Positions 1 through 8,859 of a DNA stretch of 64,000 bases are shown here, one piece after another. Every line of letters begins with the position of its first letter. Position 1 is the stretch's first letter. Origin of the DNA: Micromonospora echinofusca (GTDB taxonomy: Bacteria; Actinomycetota; Actinomycetes; Mycobacteriales; Micromonosporaceae); contig NZ_LT607733.1 of assembly GCF_900091445.1 (NCBI RefSeq), positions 3,116,501 through 3,180,500 of the forward strand, written 5' to 3'. Below the pieces are notes generated by a model. That model searched no databases, was not told where the DNA came from, and saw only the letters and a program-made list of their open reading frames with translations. The position numbers were made by a program, and so were the translations under genes.

Positions 1-504
1 GGGCACCGGCGCGTCGCGCTGCTCGGCGCGCCCGCCGCCGTCTACGACCGGGGTACGGGCTTCGCGCACCGCACCCGCGCCGGCGTGGTCGAGGCCGCCG
101 CAGGGCACGGCGTCGACGCGGTGACACTGCCCTGCGAGGAGGGCGCGGTCGCGGTCCGCCGCAGCCTCACCGACCTGCTGCAACGCCACCCCGACGTGTC
201 GGGTCTGATCGTGCAGAACGAGGCCGCCGTGGATCCGGTGCTGGCCACGCTGCCCGACCTGGGCCGGCGGGTGCCGCGGGACGTGTCGGTGGTGGCCGTC
301 TGCCCGGACCGCTTCGCCGAGCAGGCCAGCCCGATGCTCACCGCCGTGCCGGTGCCCGCCGAGGAGATCGGCACGCGGGCCGTGGCGCTGCTGATGGGCA
401 AGCTCGACGGCGAGGCCGTGCCCGAGGTCACCCTGCTGCCGCCCCGGCTGACCGTACGCGACAGCACCGCCGTCCCCGCCCCGACGGCGAGGACCGGCCG
501 GTGA
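1..504 (+). CDS. LacI/GalR-type transcriptional regulator, C-terminal part (5' end outside window)
   Basis: The reading frame is open from base 1 and ends with TGA at 502-504, so only the C-terminal ~167 residues are present. They look like the effector-binding, periplasmic-binding-protein-like domain of LacI-family repressors: an RVALLG strand, GVVEAAAGHG, a segment ending in VSGLIVQNEAAV, PRDVSVVAV, and the usual late PVPAEEIGTRAVALL helix followed by LLPPRLTVRDST. The DNA-binding helix-turn-helix would lie upstream. The stop overlaps the start of the glycosidase gene by 4 bases (GTGA). It is therefore probably a sugar-responsive regulator of the same operon. The ligand cannot be told. Confidence 0.85.
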   Translation, partial: GHRRVALLGAPAAVYDRGTGFAHRTRAGVVEAAAGHGVDAVTLPCEEGAVAVRRSLTDLLQRHPDVSGLIVQNEAAVDPVLATLPDLGRRVPRDVSVVAVCPDRFAEQASPMLTAVPVPAEEIGTRAVALLMGKLDGEAVPEVTLLPPRLTVRDSTAVPAPTARTGR

Positions 505-2750
505 CGGGCGGGCCGCCGCCCGCCGTGCACCGCATCGTCGACACCGCCCCCGCCACCCGCTGGGAGGACGCCTTCCTCTCCGGCAACGGCGAGGCCGGCA
601 TCATGGTGTACGGCCGGCCGCACGCCGAGCGCATCATCGTCAACCACCACCGCTTCGTCCTGCCCAACGGCACCCGCGACGCCCGCCCGCCCGAACTGGC
701 CGCCCTGCTGCCGCGCGTCCGCGAGCTGATCCTCGCCGGCCGACGGGCGGAGGCCAGCCGGCTGCTCGCCGGCGACGGGGTGCTGCGCTGGACGCAGTCG
801 TTCCATCCCGGCTTCGCCCTCACCATCGACGCCGTGGCGCCCGGCCCGGTCGACGACTACCGGCGGCGTACCGAGTTCGGCACCGGGGAGGTCGTCGTCG
901 AGTGGGCGGGCGGACGGCGGCGCTCGTTCGTCTCGCGGGCCGCCGCGCTGGTGGTCACCCACCTCGACGCGGGCGCCTGCGAGGTGGGCGTCACCGGCGA
1001 GCTGCCCGGCCGGCCGGAGTCGGTGCGCTACACCGTCGCCGCGTACCGCCGGGGTGATCTGGTGTTCCTGCGGGTGCGGGGCCGCTACCCCGACGCGGGC
1101 GGCGCGTACGGCTTCGAAGGGCTCACCCTGCTGCGCGGCGACGTGGCGGTCGTCGGCGGCGACCGGGTGGTGGTGCGCGGCCCGGCGCTGCTGATGACGG
1201 TGCTCGACCGGCCCGACGCACCGCCGTGGCGCACCGGCGAGTTGGCGGAGCGGCTGGCGGCGCACGCCGGCGCCGACTACGAGAGCCTGCTGGCCCGCCA
1301 CGTGGCGCTGCACGGGCGCGCCTACCGGCGGGTGAGCCTGGACCTGGCGGTGCCGGCCGCGCAGCGGGACCTGCCCGTGGGTGAGCTGCTCGCGGCGCAG
1401 GACGCCGACCCGGGCACGCTGTGCCCGGCGCTGCTGGAGCGGTTGTTCCACGCCGGACGGTACCTGCTGCTCAGCTCCAGCGGGGTGCTGCCGCCCCGGC
1501 TGACCGGGCTGTGGCTCGGCTCGTGGGACGCCGCCTGGGCCGGCGACTTCACCACCGACGCCAACCTGAGCCTGCAACTGGCCGGCGCGAACGTCGGCGC
1601 CCTACCGGAGGTGACCGCCGCGCACGCGAACCTGGTACGCGGGCAGGTCGACGACTGGCGGCGCAACGCACGGGCGATCTACGGCGCCCGGGGCCTGCTG
1701 GCGCCCAGCCGCACGGACGGCGAGCACGGGCACCTGTTCCACCTGCACGAGGACTGGCCGTTCGCGGCGTGGCTGCCCGGCGCGCACTGGCTGCTGTACC
1801 CGCTGTACGAACACCATCTGGTCACCGGCGCGCCCCTCGGTGAGGTCGCCGGCTGGCTGGTGGAGGTGGCGGACTTCTTCTCCGACGTCCTCACCGTCAC
1901 CGACGAGGCGGGCACGGTGGTGCTCGTGCCGTCGTACTCGGCGGAGACCGGCCCGTACGACGAGCGGGGGCGGGCGGTGCACGTGGCCGTGAACGCCACG
2001 ATGGACATCGCGGCCGCCCGGCACGCCCTGCGCACCGCCGCCGAGGTGAGCGGCGTCGACCGGTGGGCGGGGCTGCGGCGGCGGCTGCCCGCGTACCGGG
2101 TGGACGGGCGCGGCGCGCTGGCCGAGTGGGCCTGGCCCGGCTATCACGGCGACGACGAGCACCGGCACGTCAGCCACCTCTACCCGGTGTGGCCGCTGGA
2201 CGAGATCGACCCGGACGACACCCCCGAGCTGGCGCGGGCCGCGCACCGGGCGCTGAGCCTGCGCGGCGACGAGGACCTGTCGGCGCACGGCAGCCTGCAC
2301 CGGGCGCTGGCCGCCGCCCGCCTGCACGACGGCGCCCTGACCGCCGCGAACCTGCGGAAGATCCTCGGCAACGACATGTTCTTCCGGTCCCTGATGAGCG
2401 CGCACAACCCGGGCCTGGTGACGTACAACGCCGATGCCGCGCACGCCCTGCCGGCGGTGCTGATCGAGTCGCTGGTGCAGTCCCGACCGGGGCTGCTGCG
2501 GCTGCTGCCGGCCCCGCTGCCGCGACTGGACGCCGGGGTGCTGCGCGGCGTCACCTGCCGGGGCCGTGTCGGCGTCGAGGAGTTGTCCTGGTCGCCGGGG
2601 CGGGTGCGGGCCCGTCTGCTCTCCCCCGTCGCGCAGCGGCTGCGGGTGCGCAGCCCGTACGGCGAGCGGGACGTGGACCTGGTGGCGGTGACGCCGGTCG
2701 AGGTGGCCTTCGGTGCGCCGGAGCAGCGGGCGGTGGCCGGGCCGGGGTGA
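501..2750 (+). CDS. GH95-like glycoside hydrolase (alpha-L-fucosidase family)
   Basis: A 749-residue protein with a GTG start overlapping the upstream regulator. The N-terminus has the family hallmark WEDAFLSGNGEAGIMVYG followed by an RIIVNHHRF segment. The C-terminal half has the (alpha/alpha)6-barrel signature HRHVSHLYPVWPLDEI near residue 555 and NLRKILGNDMFF further on. GH95 enzymes remove terminal alpha-L-fucose or alpha-L-galactose by inversion. By eye, the usual active-site stretch NxNxQMNYW corresponds here to ANLSLQLAGAN, so one asparagine of the catalytic pair and the NYW are changed. Specificity may therefore differ from classical fucosidases. No signal peptide is visible, so it is probably cytoplasmic and acts on imported oligosaccharides. 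Confidence 0.75.
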   Translation: MTGGPPPAVHRIVDTAPATRWEDAFLSGNGEAGIMVYGRPHAERIIVNHHRFVLPNGTRDARPPELAALLPRVRELILAGRRAEASRLLAGDGVLRWTQSFHPGFALTIDAVAPGPVDDYRRRTEFGTGEVVVEWAGGRRRSFVSRAAALVVTHLDAGACEVGVTGELPGRPESVRYTVAAYRRGDLVFLRVRGRYPDAGGAYGFEGLTLLRGDVAVVGGDRVVVRGPALLMTVLDRPDAPPWRTGELAERLAAHAGADYESLLARHVALHGRAYRRVSLDLAVPAAQRDLPVGELLAAQDADPGTLCPALLERLFHAGRYLLLSSSGVLPPRLTGLWLGSWDAAWAGDFTTDANLSLQLAGANVGALPEVTAAHANLVRGQVDDWRRNARAIYGARGLLAPSRTDGEHGHLFHLHEDWPFAAWLPGAHWLLYPLYEHHLVTGAPLGEVAGWLVEVADFFSDVLTVTDEAGTVVLVPSYSAETGPYDERGRAVHVAVNATMDIAAARHALRTAAEVSGVDRWAGLRRRLPAYRVDGRGALAEWAWPGYHGDDEHRHVSHLYPVWPLDEIDPDDTPELARAAHRALSLRGDEDLSAHGSLHRALAAARLHDGALTAANLRKILGNDMFFRSLMSAHNPGLVTYNADAAHALPAVLIESLVQSRPGLLRLLPAPLPRLDAGVLRGVTCRGRVGVEELSWSPGRVRARLLSPVAQRLRVRSPYGERDVDLVAVTPVEVAFGAPEQRAVAGPG

Positions 2751-2783
2751 CCTCTTGCGCCCGGCCGCCGACGGGCGGGCCGC

Positions 2784-3302
2784 TCAGAGCGCGTCGGGCC
2801 GGTCGAGCGCCGAATGCCGTTCGCCGGGCGCGGCGTGCCAGACGGGGGCGTCCTCGCGCAGCGCGGTGTCGATGCGCAGCCGCACCCACTCGTTGACCTC
2901 GGGCAGGTCGGTCGGGTCGAACCAGGCCACGTCGATGGACTCGTCGTCGTTGACGCGCGGCTCGCCGCCGACGGCCCGGCACCGGAACCACACGTTCAGG
3001 TACTCGCAGACGTCGCCGTTGGGGTAGACGACGGGATGGGTGGCGAGGCCGGCGAGACGCTCGATGCGTACGCGCACGCCGGTTTCCTCGTACACCTCCC
3101 GGACGACGGCGTCGGCGGGTTGCTCGCCGGGGTCGATGAGGCCGGCGGGCACCGACCAGAGGCCGTTGTCGGCGCGCCGGGCCAGCAGCACCCGCCCGGC
3201 GTCGTCGCGCACGACCGCGCTGACGCCGGGCAGCAGGAGCAGGTCGTGCCCGACGTGGGCGCGCAGCCGGGCGACGTACGGGGAGATGGCCACGTCGGCC
3301 AC
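2784..3302 (-). CDS. Nudix hydrolase
   Basis: Predicted 172 residues. The Nudix box is complete: G-L-I-D-P-G-E near residue 60, then REVYEETGV, matching GX5EX7REUXEEXGU, whose glutamates bind the Mg2+ or Mn2+ that drives nucleoside-diphosphate-X hydrolysis. The N-terminus LLLLPGVSAVVRDDAGRVLL is the usual first strand. Start GTG at 3302 lies just after the stop of the SDR gene (TAGC|GTG), so the two are probably translationally coupled. A longer frame reading into the SDR gene is not credible. The substrate is unknown. Its place in the FMO-SDR-Nudix run suggests a house-cleaning or NAD(P)-related role, which is inference. Confidence 0.85.
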   Translation of the reverse strand: MADVAISPYVARLRAHVGHDLLLLPGVSAVVRDDAGRVLLARRADNGLWSVPAGLIDPGEQPADAVVREVYEETGVRVRIERLAGLATHPVVYPNGDVCEYLNVWFRCRAVGGEPRVNDDESIDVAWFDPTDLPEVNEWVRLRIDTALREDAPVWHAAPGERHSALDRPDAL

Positions 3303-3303
3303 G

Positions 3304-4158
3304 CTAGCCGGTGCCGATGCCGGCACCGTTGCCGGCATCGGCACCGGCGCGGTGGCGGCGCAGCATCCCGGCGGCCAGCGGCGCGGCGTCCAGGTCACCG
3401 GCGGCGACCCGGGCGGCGACGGTACGGCGCACGAGCCGGTCGGCCAGCGCCGGCGCGTGCCGGGCGAGGGCCAGCTCGAGGCGCCCGCGCCGGGTGGTGG
3501 CGACGTCCCGGGGCGCGCGTCGGGCGGTGGCGGCACGCAGGATCGCCGCGACGACCCCCGCTACGGGTTCCAGACGCGACACTCCCCGCAGCGACAGCCC
3601 GGCGTCGGCGGTGCTGTCGTGGATCGGTGAGGCGACCATGCTCGGGTAGACGACGCTCACCCCGACGTGGGTGCCCACCTCGTGGCGCAGCGCGTCGGCG
3701 TAGGCGACCAGGGCCCGCTTGCTGACCCCGTACGCGGCGGCCAGGGGCAGCGGCAGCAGGGCCATCCGGCTGGCGACGAAGACCACCCGGCCGCGGGCGG
3801 CCTCCAGGGCGGGCAGCGCGGCGGCGGTGGTCCGCCAGGCGGCGAGCAGGTTCACCTCCAACTGCTGGCGCACCACCTCGTCCGGCGGCAGTTCCGCCGG
3901 GGCGGGTCCGCCGACGCCGGCGTTGTTGACCAGCAGGTCCAGCCCGCCGAGGCGCTCCACGGCGGCGGCGACGGTAGGTGCCACGGCGGCGGGGTCGGTC
4001 AGGTCGCAGCCGAGCACCGGTACGCCGTCGACGGTGCCGGCCTGGCGGTCGACGCCGACGACCCGTGCCCCGGCGGCGGTGAGCGCGGCGCACAGGTGCC
4101 GGCCGAAGGTGCCGCTGGCCCCGGTCACCAGCACCCGGCGGCCCGGCAGGGCGCTCAT
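3304..4158 (-). CDS. Short-chain dehydrogenase/reductase
   Basis: Predicted 284 residues, start ATG at 4158 overlapping the stop of the upstream monooxygenase (ATGA). It has the classical SDR cofactor motif TGASGTFG near residues 14-21, NNAGVGG near residue 90, a catalytic serine in VFVASRMALL and the YxxxK pair in AAYGVSKRALVAYADAL. An aspartate after the second strand (GVDRQAG) favours NAD(H). The C-terminal tail is Arg/Ala-rich and longer than in typical SDRs. It probably oxidises or reduces an alcohol or ketone linked to the product of the adjacent flavin monooxygenase (inference from operon position). Confidence 0.87.
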   Translation of the reverse strand: MSALPGRRVLVTGASGTFGRHLCAALTAAGARVVGVDRQAGTVDGVPVLGCDLTDPAAVAPTVAAAVERLGGLDLLVNNAGVGGPAPAELPPDEVVRQQLEVNLLAAWRTTAAALPALEAARGRVVFVASRMALLPLPLAAAYGVSKRALVAYADALRHEVGTHVGVSVVYPSMVASPIHDSTADAGLSLRGVSRLEPVAGVVAAILRAATARRAPRDVATTRRGRLELALARHAPALADRLVRRTVAARVAAGDLDAAPLAAGMLRRHRAGADAGNGAGIGTG

Positions 4159-5480
4159 GCCGCGGCTCCGGTGGCGCGGGCGCGGCGGGCGCCGGCGACC
4201 AGTTCCCGTCTCAGCTCGGCCAGGTACGCGTCGAAGTCCACCCGCATGGCGGGCCGGCGCTGTCCCCAGCGGGCGGTGGCAGCGCGCAGCTCGGCCCGGC
4301 AGGCGGCGCGCTGCGCGTGCGGCTCGGGCAACGCGTAGCGGCCGGACAGCTGCGCGGCGACCAGTTTGGCCTGCGCCTCGACCAGCGGGAACGCGGCGCC
4401 GGTGGACTGCATCAGCCCGACGAACGCCAGCCCGGGCGCGTCGAGGTGGAACACGTGCCGGTACAGCGGCAGGGTGTCCGCCCCGTCGCCGAGCAGCGCG
4501 GGGTCGAGGAAGGGGACCTGCACCCGGTAGCCGGTGCACCAGATCACCAGGTCGACCTCGTCGACGCGGCCGTCGGTGAAGGTGACCCGTTCGCCGTCGA
4601 AGCCGGCGATGCCGGGGCGGGGCTCGATCTCGCCGTGGGTCAGCCGCGACAGCAGCCCGTCGGACAGCGTCGGGTGGTCCTGGAGGAAGCCGTGGGTGGG
4701 GGCGGGCAGGCCGTAGCGGGTGGGCGCGCCGACGGTCGCGGTGAGCAGCCGCTGGGTGATGCGCTGGCGCAGCCGCCACGGCAGCCGCCGGGCGAGGGCG
4801 CCGTTGAGGGTGTCCGACGGGCGTCCCAGCAGGTGTTTCGGCACCACCCAGACGCCGCGGCGCAGCGACAGCAGGGTGCGCCGGGCCGCGTACGAGGCGT
4901 CCACGGCGATGTCCATCGCGGAGTTGCCGCCGCCGACGACCAGGACCCGCCGGCCGGCGAGCTGTTCGGGCCCCCGGTAGGCGTGGCTGTGCAGCTGCTC
5001 GGCGGTGCAGGTGCCCGGCGGGGCGGGGGTGGGCGGTTTCGGCACCCGGTTGTGGCCGTTGGCGACGACGACGGCGTCGACGCTGACGTCGACGCCGCCG
5101 TCGGGTCCGGCGGCGTGCACGCTCCAGCGGCCGTCGCCGCCGCGTTCGACCCCCTCGACGGTGTGCCGCAGCCGCACCGCGTCGTGCAGGCCGAAGCGGT
5201 CGGCGTAGTCGGTGAGCCAGCCGGCGACGCGGGCGTGGTCGGGGTAGTCCGGCCAGTGCGCCGGCATCGGATGGTCGGCGAACTCGGTGCGCGCCTTGCT
5301 GGTGTTCAGGTGCAGGGTCCGGTACGCGGGCGAGCCGGGTGCCCCGTACACCCAGAGGCCGCCGACCCGCTCGGCCGCCTCGAAGCCGACGGCGGGCACG
5401 CCGGCGTCGGCGAGCGCCTTGAGGGTGGCCAGTCCGGCCGCGCCCGCGCCGATGACCGCCACGGACGGCTGCGCACCCAT
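4155..5480 (-). CDS. Flavin-containing monooxygenase (FMO/Baeyer-Villiger type)
   Basis: A 441-residue, two-dinucleotide-binding-domain enzyme. The FAD Rossmann motif GAGAAG lies at about residues 11-16 with the trailing acidic FEAAERVGGLW. A second NADPH Rossmann motif VVGGGNSAMDIA is near residue 180, just after HSHAYRG, which resembles the FMO fingerprint. DLVIWCTGY is the conserved late motif. It would insert one oxygen atom into a carbonyl or heteroatom substrate using NADPH and O2. Start ATG at 5480 follows a perfect palindromic operator at 5500-5517, so this gene and the coupled SDR and Nudix genes are probably repressed by the adjacent TetR protein. Confidence 0.87.
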   Translation of the reverse strand: MGAQPSVAVIGAGAAGLATLKALADAGVPAVGFEAAERVGGLWVYGAPGSPAYRTLHLNTSKARTEFADHPMPAHWPDYPDHARVAGWLTDYADRFGLHDAVRLRHTVEGVERGGDGRWSVHAAGPDGGVDVSVDAVVVANGHNRVPKPPTPAPPGTCTAEQLHSHAYRGPEQLAGRRVLVVGGGNSAMDIAVDASYAARRTLLSLRRGVWVVPKHLLGRPSDTLNGALARRLPWRLRQRITQRLLTATVGAPTRYGLPAPTHGFLQDHPTLSDGLLSRLTHGEIEPRPGIAGFDGERVTFTDGRVDEVDLVIWCTGYRVQVPFLDPALLGDGADTLPLYRHVFHLDAPGLAFVGLMQSTGAAFPLVEAQAKLVAAQLSGRYALPEPHAQRAACRAELRAATARWGQRRPAMRVDFDAYLAELRRELVAGARRARATGAAA

Positions 5481-5499
5481 CGCCGGCTCCTTCCCGTTA

Positions 5500-5517
5500 A
5501 TCCAACGTGCGTTGGAT
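5500..5517. promoter_or_regulatory. Palindromic operator upstream of the FMO operon
   Basis: ATCCAACG-TG-CGTTGGAT is a perfect 8-bp inverted repeat with a 2-bp centre, ending 20 bp before the monooxygenase start. A related palindrome with the same ATCCA-N8-TGGAT skeleton lies between the TetR gene and the MFS gene, which makes the neighbouring TetR protein the likely binder. Confidence 0.75.
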
Positions 5518-5540
5518 AATGGCCCGGTGCGGGCGGCACG

Positions 5541-6201
5541 TCAAGGCGTCGCCGGCCCGTACAGCCCGTCGAGGAAGCGGTGCACGAACGCGCGGAACTC
5601 CCGCCGCTGCCGCGCCTGCGAACCCCCGCCCGCGGCCAGGGCCACCACGTGCCCGTGCACCGCCCACACCAGGCTGCGCACCGTCACGTGCGGCGCCGGC
5701 TCGACCAGCGCCCCGGCCGCCGCGGCGGCGGTGAGCAGGTCCGCGACGAGCCGGTACAGCGGGGCGGCGTAGCGCTCGTCGAGTTCGGCGTGCCGCTGCG
5801 GCTCCAGCCAGCGGCGCAGCCACAACGCGGTGGTCTCCGGCCGGTCCTCCAGGAAGTCCACGAACACGTCCACCAGGTCGTGCAGCGCCCGCCGGACCTC
5901 GGCCGGCCCGCTGTCGAGCGCCTGCCGGGCGCGCCCCGCCGCCGCCTCGAGCACGTCGCGCTCGGCGGCGAAGACCCGGGCGAAGCAGGCGTCGTAGAGC
6001 TGCGCCTTCGTACCCGTGTGGTGCGAGACCGTGGCCACGTCCACGCCGGCCGCCGCCGCGACCTCCCGCAGCCCGACGGCGTCGAAGCCCCGCCGGGCGA
6101 ACAGCGCGGTCGCGGCGGCGAGCACCACCTCCCGGGTGGGCCGGGTCTCCTCGCGGCGGGGCCGCCCGGGTCGGCGGCGAGGCATGGTCATGGCCGCCAT
6201 T
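5541..6201 (-). CDS. TetR-family transcriptional repressor
   Basis: About 219 residues from ATG 6201; in-frame ATGs at 6192 and 6186 are alternatives. After a basic N-terminus (MPRRRPGRPRREE) comes the TetR helix-turn-helix: LFARRGFDAVGLREVAAAAG, then VDVATVSHHTGTKAQLYDA, which has the usual KxxLY-like ending. The C-terminal helical domain includes LVDVFVDFLEDRPE and SLVWAVHGHVVALA, where the ligand would bind. It lies between the FMO operon and a divergent MFS gene, and a copy of the same operator sits before each. This is the usual arrangement of an autoregulated repressor controlling detoxification and efflux. Confidence 0.88.
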
Positions 6202-6211
6202 CTGCCCCTAC

Positions 6212-6233
6212 AATCCAGCATCCGTTGGATTGC
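6212..6233. promoter_or_regulatory. Palindromic operator between tetR and MFS genes
   Basis: CAATCCA (6212-6218) and TGGATTG (6227-6233) form a 7-bp inverted repeat with an 8-bp spacer containing CCGT. It keeps the ATCCA-N8-TGGAT core of the 5500-5517 palindrome. It lies 11 bp upstream of the tetR start and 29 bp upstream of the MFS start, so one site could repress both. Confidence 0.72.
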
Positions 6234-6261
6234 GGGCGGCGTGCCCGCAGAGGAGGCCGTC

Positions 6262-7608
6262 ATGACCGGGCTCGACCAGCAGCCGGCCGGCACGCGCAGC
6301 GCCACCCTGCCCCGCGGGCCGTTGCTCGGCTTCGCCGCCGGTTCCCTCGGCATGGGCGTCTGGGTGACGGTCCCCGGCCTGCTGCTGCTCTACTTCCTCA
6401 CCGACGTGCTGGCCGTCGCCCCCTGGCTCGCCGGCCTGGCGCTGCTGCTGCCGAAGGTCGCCGACGTCCTGCTGCACCCTTGGATCGGGCACCGCTGCGA
6501 CGTCGAGCAGACCCGCCGGGGCGACCGACGGCGGCTGCTGCTGCTCGGCTGCGCCCTGCCGCTGGCCTTCGCCGCCCTGTTCGCCGTGCCCGGCGCGCTC
6601 ACCGGCGCGCCGGCCGCCGCCTGGGTGGCGCTCGCCTTCGTCGCCGGCAACCTGCTCTTCGCCGCCTACCAGGTCCCCTACCTGGCCACCCCCGCCGACC
6701 TGCGCATCGGCTACCACGAACGCACCCGCCTGATGGCCTTCCGGATGGTGGTGCTGACCCTGGGCATCCTCGCCTCCGGGCTGCTGGCGCCGCTGCTCGC
6801 CGGCGGGCAGGACGCCACCCGGGGCGGCTACCAGCGGATGGGCGTGCTGCTGGCCGTCGGCATGCTGGCCACCATGCTGGTCGGGGTCGCCGGCATCGGT
6901 CGGCTGCGCCGGGCCGCCGCCGCGACGCCCGCACCGCACGCCGGCGGCTGGCGGGGCCTCGCCGTGGCGCTGCGCGATCGGCAGTTCCGGTGGCTGGTCG
7001 CCGCCTACCTGGCCATGTCGAGCACCACCCACCTGGTCCTGGCCGGCGTGCCCTACTACGCCGAGTACGAGCTGGGCCGCCCCGGCCTGACCACCGTGCT
7101 GGTGGCCGCCTTCGTCGCCCCGGCCCTGCTGGTCACCCCGGCCTGGCTGGTGGCGGCCCGCCGGGTCGGTAAACAACGGGCGCTGCTGGGTGCCCAGGGC
7201 GCCTTCGCGGCCGGCTCGCTGGTGCTCGCCGTCGGCCGTCCGGCGGGGCTGCCCGTGCTGGTGGCGGCCGTGGCGGTGCTCGGCGTCGCCTTCGCCGGCA
7301 TGCAGTTGCTGCCGTTCTCGATGGTGCCCGACGTCATCCGTGCCAGCGGCGGCGCCGCCGGCACCTACACCGGGGTCTGGACGGCCACCGAGGCCACCGG
7401 CGCGGCGCTGGGCCCGTGGGCGTACTCGCTGTGCCTGGCCGCGGGCGGGTTCGTCGCCTCCACCGCCGGGGCCGGCGTCACCCAGCCCGACGGCGCGCTG
7501 GACGCGATCCGCTGGGGCTTCGGGCTGCTGCCCGCGGCGGCGATGCTCGTCGCGCTGCTGCTGCAACGCCGCTACACCCTGGACCGTACGGCCCGCACGG
7601 CCGGCTGA
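6262..7608 (+). CDS. MFS transporter, GPH/MFS_2-like
   Basis: Predicted 448-residue polytopic membrane protein with about 12 hydrophobic segments. Start ATG at 6262 is preceded by GAGGAGG. The N-terminal half resembles glycoside-pentoside-hexuronide/cation symporters: LPKVADVLLHPWIGHRCDVEQTRRGDRR has the loop 2-3 D-x6-G-D-R-R pattern, and AYQVPYLATPADL the following helix. LPFSMVPDVI occurs late, as in that family. The substrate is unknown. Control by the shared TetR operator and the nearby monooxygenase suggest uptake or export of a small molecule that the FMO and SDR also handle (inference). Confidence 0.8.
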   Translation: MTGLDQQPAGTRSATLPRGPLLGFAAGSLGMGVWVTVPGLLLLYFLTDVLAVAPWLAGLALLLPKVADVLLHPWIGHRCDVEQTRRGDRRRLLLLGCALPLAFAALFAVPGALTGAPAAAWVALAFVAGNLLFAAYQVPYLATPADLRIGYHERTRLMAFRMVVLTLGILASGLLAPLLAGGQDATRGGYQRMGVLLAVGMLATMLVGVAGIGRLRRAAAATPAPHAGGWRGLAVALRDRQFRWLVAAYLAMSSTTHLVLAGVPYYAEYELGRPGLTTVLVAAFVAPALLVTPAWLVAARRVGKQRALLGAQGAFAAGSLVLAVGRPAGLPVLVAAVAVLGVAFAGMQLLPFSMVPDVIRASGGAAGTYTGVWTATEATGAALGPWAYSLCLAAGGFVASTAGAGVTQPDGALDAIRWGFGLLPAAAMLVALLLQRRYTLDRTARTAG

Positions 7609-7722
7609 GCGCGTCGACGCCGCACACGGCGGCCACCGTCTGGTGCGTCGGCCAGGTGCGAGGGCGGTCCGGTCGGGCGCTGCGGCGGGGACCGGCGGGG
7701 CCGGCAGTAGACTGCGCCCTCG

Positions 7723-8859
7723 ATGGACGCCGAGCCCACCTCCGTTGAGACCCGCCCCTGCGCCCACTGCGGACGCCAGGTGCCGCAGCGTGTCGGCGCC
7801 GGCCGGCCGTTCCGCTACTGCCGCGACAACGACGGCGCCTGCCAGCGGGCCTCCCGCAACAGCCGGATGCGGCACCGCAACGCCCCCGGCCTGCCCGGTC
7901 AGGTGGCCCGCACCTGGGAGGCGGTGGACCGGCTGGAGCAGGTGGCGGAGACCCTCGTCGACGCCCTGCACGCCGAGCTGTCCCCGGTCGGGGTGGAACG
8001 CCAGCTCGCCCAGGCCCGCGCCGACGCGGCCACGCAGGTCGCGGCGGCACAGACCGAGCGCGACGAGGCCCGCCGCGACGCCGAAGACGCCGCCGCGGCC
8101 GCCGTCCTGGCCCGCGAGCAGGCCCGCTCCGCCACCGCCGAACGCGACGCCGCCCACACCGAGGCCCGCTCCGCCGCCGAGCGGGCCTCGGCGGCGATCG
8201 CCCGCGCCGACCGGGCCGAGGCCGCCCGCGACGAGGCCCGCCGGCAGGCCAGCGCCGCGGAGGCCCTGCGCACCCAGGCCGAACGCGACCGCGACACGGC
8301 CCGCCACGAGCTGCGTGCGCTGCGCGTCGACGTCGACGCCGAGCGCCGCCGCGTCACCGAAGTGACCGGCGAGCGCGACGCCGCCCGCGCCGACGCCGAC
8401 CGGGCGACCCGCGCCGCCACGGAGGCCCTCGACCGCGCGCAGCGCCTGCACGCCGAAGCCGAACAGGCCCGCGAGCGCGCCGAGCAGGCCCGCGCCGAGA
8501 CTGACGTCGCCCGCACGGCCGCCGCCGAGGCCGACACGGCCCGGCAGCGCGCCGAGGCGACCAGCCGCGACGCCGAGGCCGCCCGGCAGCGCGCCGAGGC
8601 GACCGCCGAGCAGGCCCGCGCGCAGGTGGCCGACCTCGCCGGGCACCGCGACACGCTGCGCGCCGAGTTGGCCGCCGCACGCGAGGTTGCGAGCGCCGCC
8701 GAGGGCCACGCCGCCGACCTGGCCGTACGGCTACGCGCCGCCGAGACCGACCGCGACGAGGCGCAGCGGCGCGCCGCCCAGCTCGCCGACCAGGTCAGCC
8801 ACCTCGCCGCCGCCCTGGCCAACCTCGGCGCCCCCGGCCCCGCCCGGCAGGCGCCGTGA
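7723..8859 (+). CDS. Coiled-coil protein with N-terminal zinc-finger-like segment
   Basis: A 378-residue protein with no enzyme signature. Residues 13-40 contain CAHC and then C-x5-C (RYCRDNDGACQ), compatible with one zinc ion, followed by a basic patch (RASRNSRMRHR). From about residue 65 to 365 it is an almost uninterrupted Ala/Arg/Glu/Asp heptad-like coiled coil (repeats such as ARAEAERARDEA). The architecture of a DNA-contacting head and a long coiled coil recalls KfrA-like or chromosome-organising proteins, but I cannot name the family. A TAGACT hexamer lies 9 nt before the ATG. It stands alone between the MFS and PNPOx genes. Confidence 0.75.
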   Translation: MDAEPTSVETRPCAHCGRQVPQRVGAGRPFRYCRDNDGACQRASRNSRMRHRNAPGLPGQVARTWEAVDRLEQVAETLVDALHAELSPVGVERQLAQARADAATQVAAAQTERDEARRDAEDAAAAAVLAREQARSATAERDAAHTEARSAAERASAAIARADRAEAARDEARRQASAAEALRTQAERDRDTARHELRALRVDVDAERRRVTEVTGERDAARADADRATRAATEALDRAQRLHAEAEQARERAEQARAETDVARTAAAEADTARQRAEATSRDAEAARQRAEATAEQARAQVADLAGHRDTLRAELAAAREVASAAEGHAADLAVRLRAAETDRDEAQRRAAQLADQVSHLAAALANLGAPGPARQAP

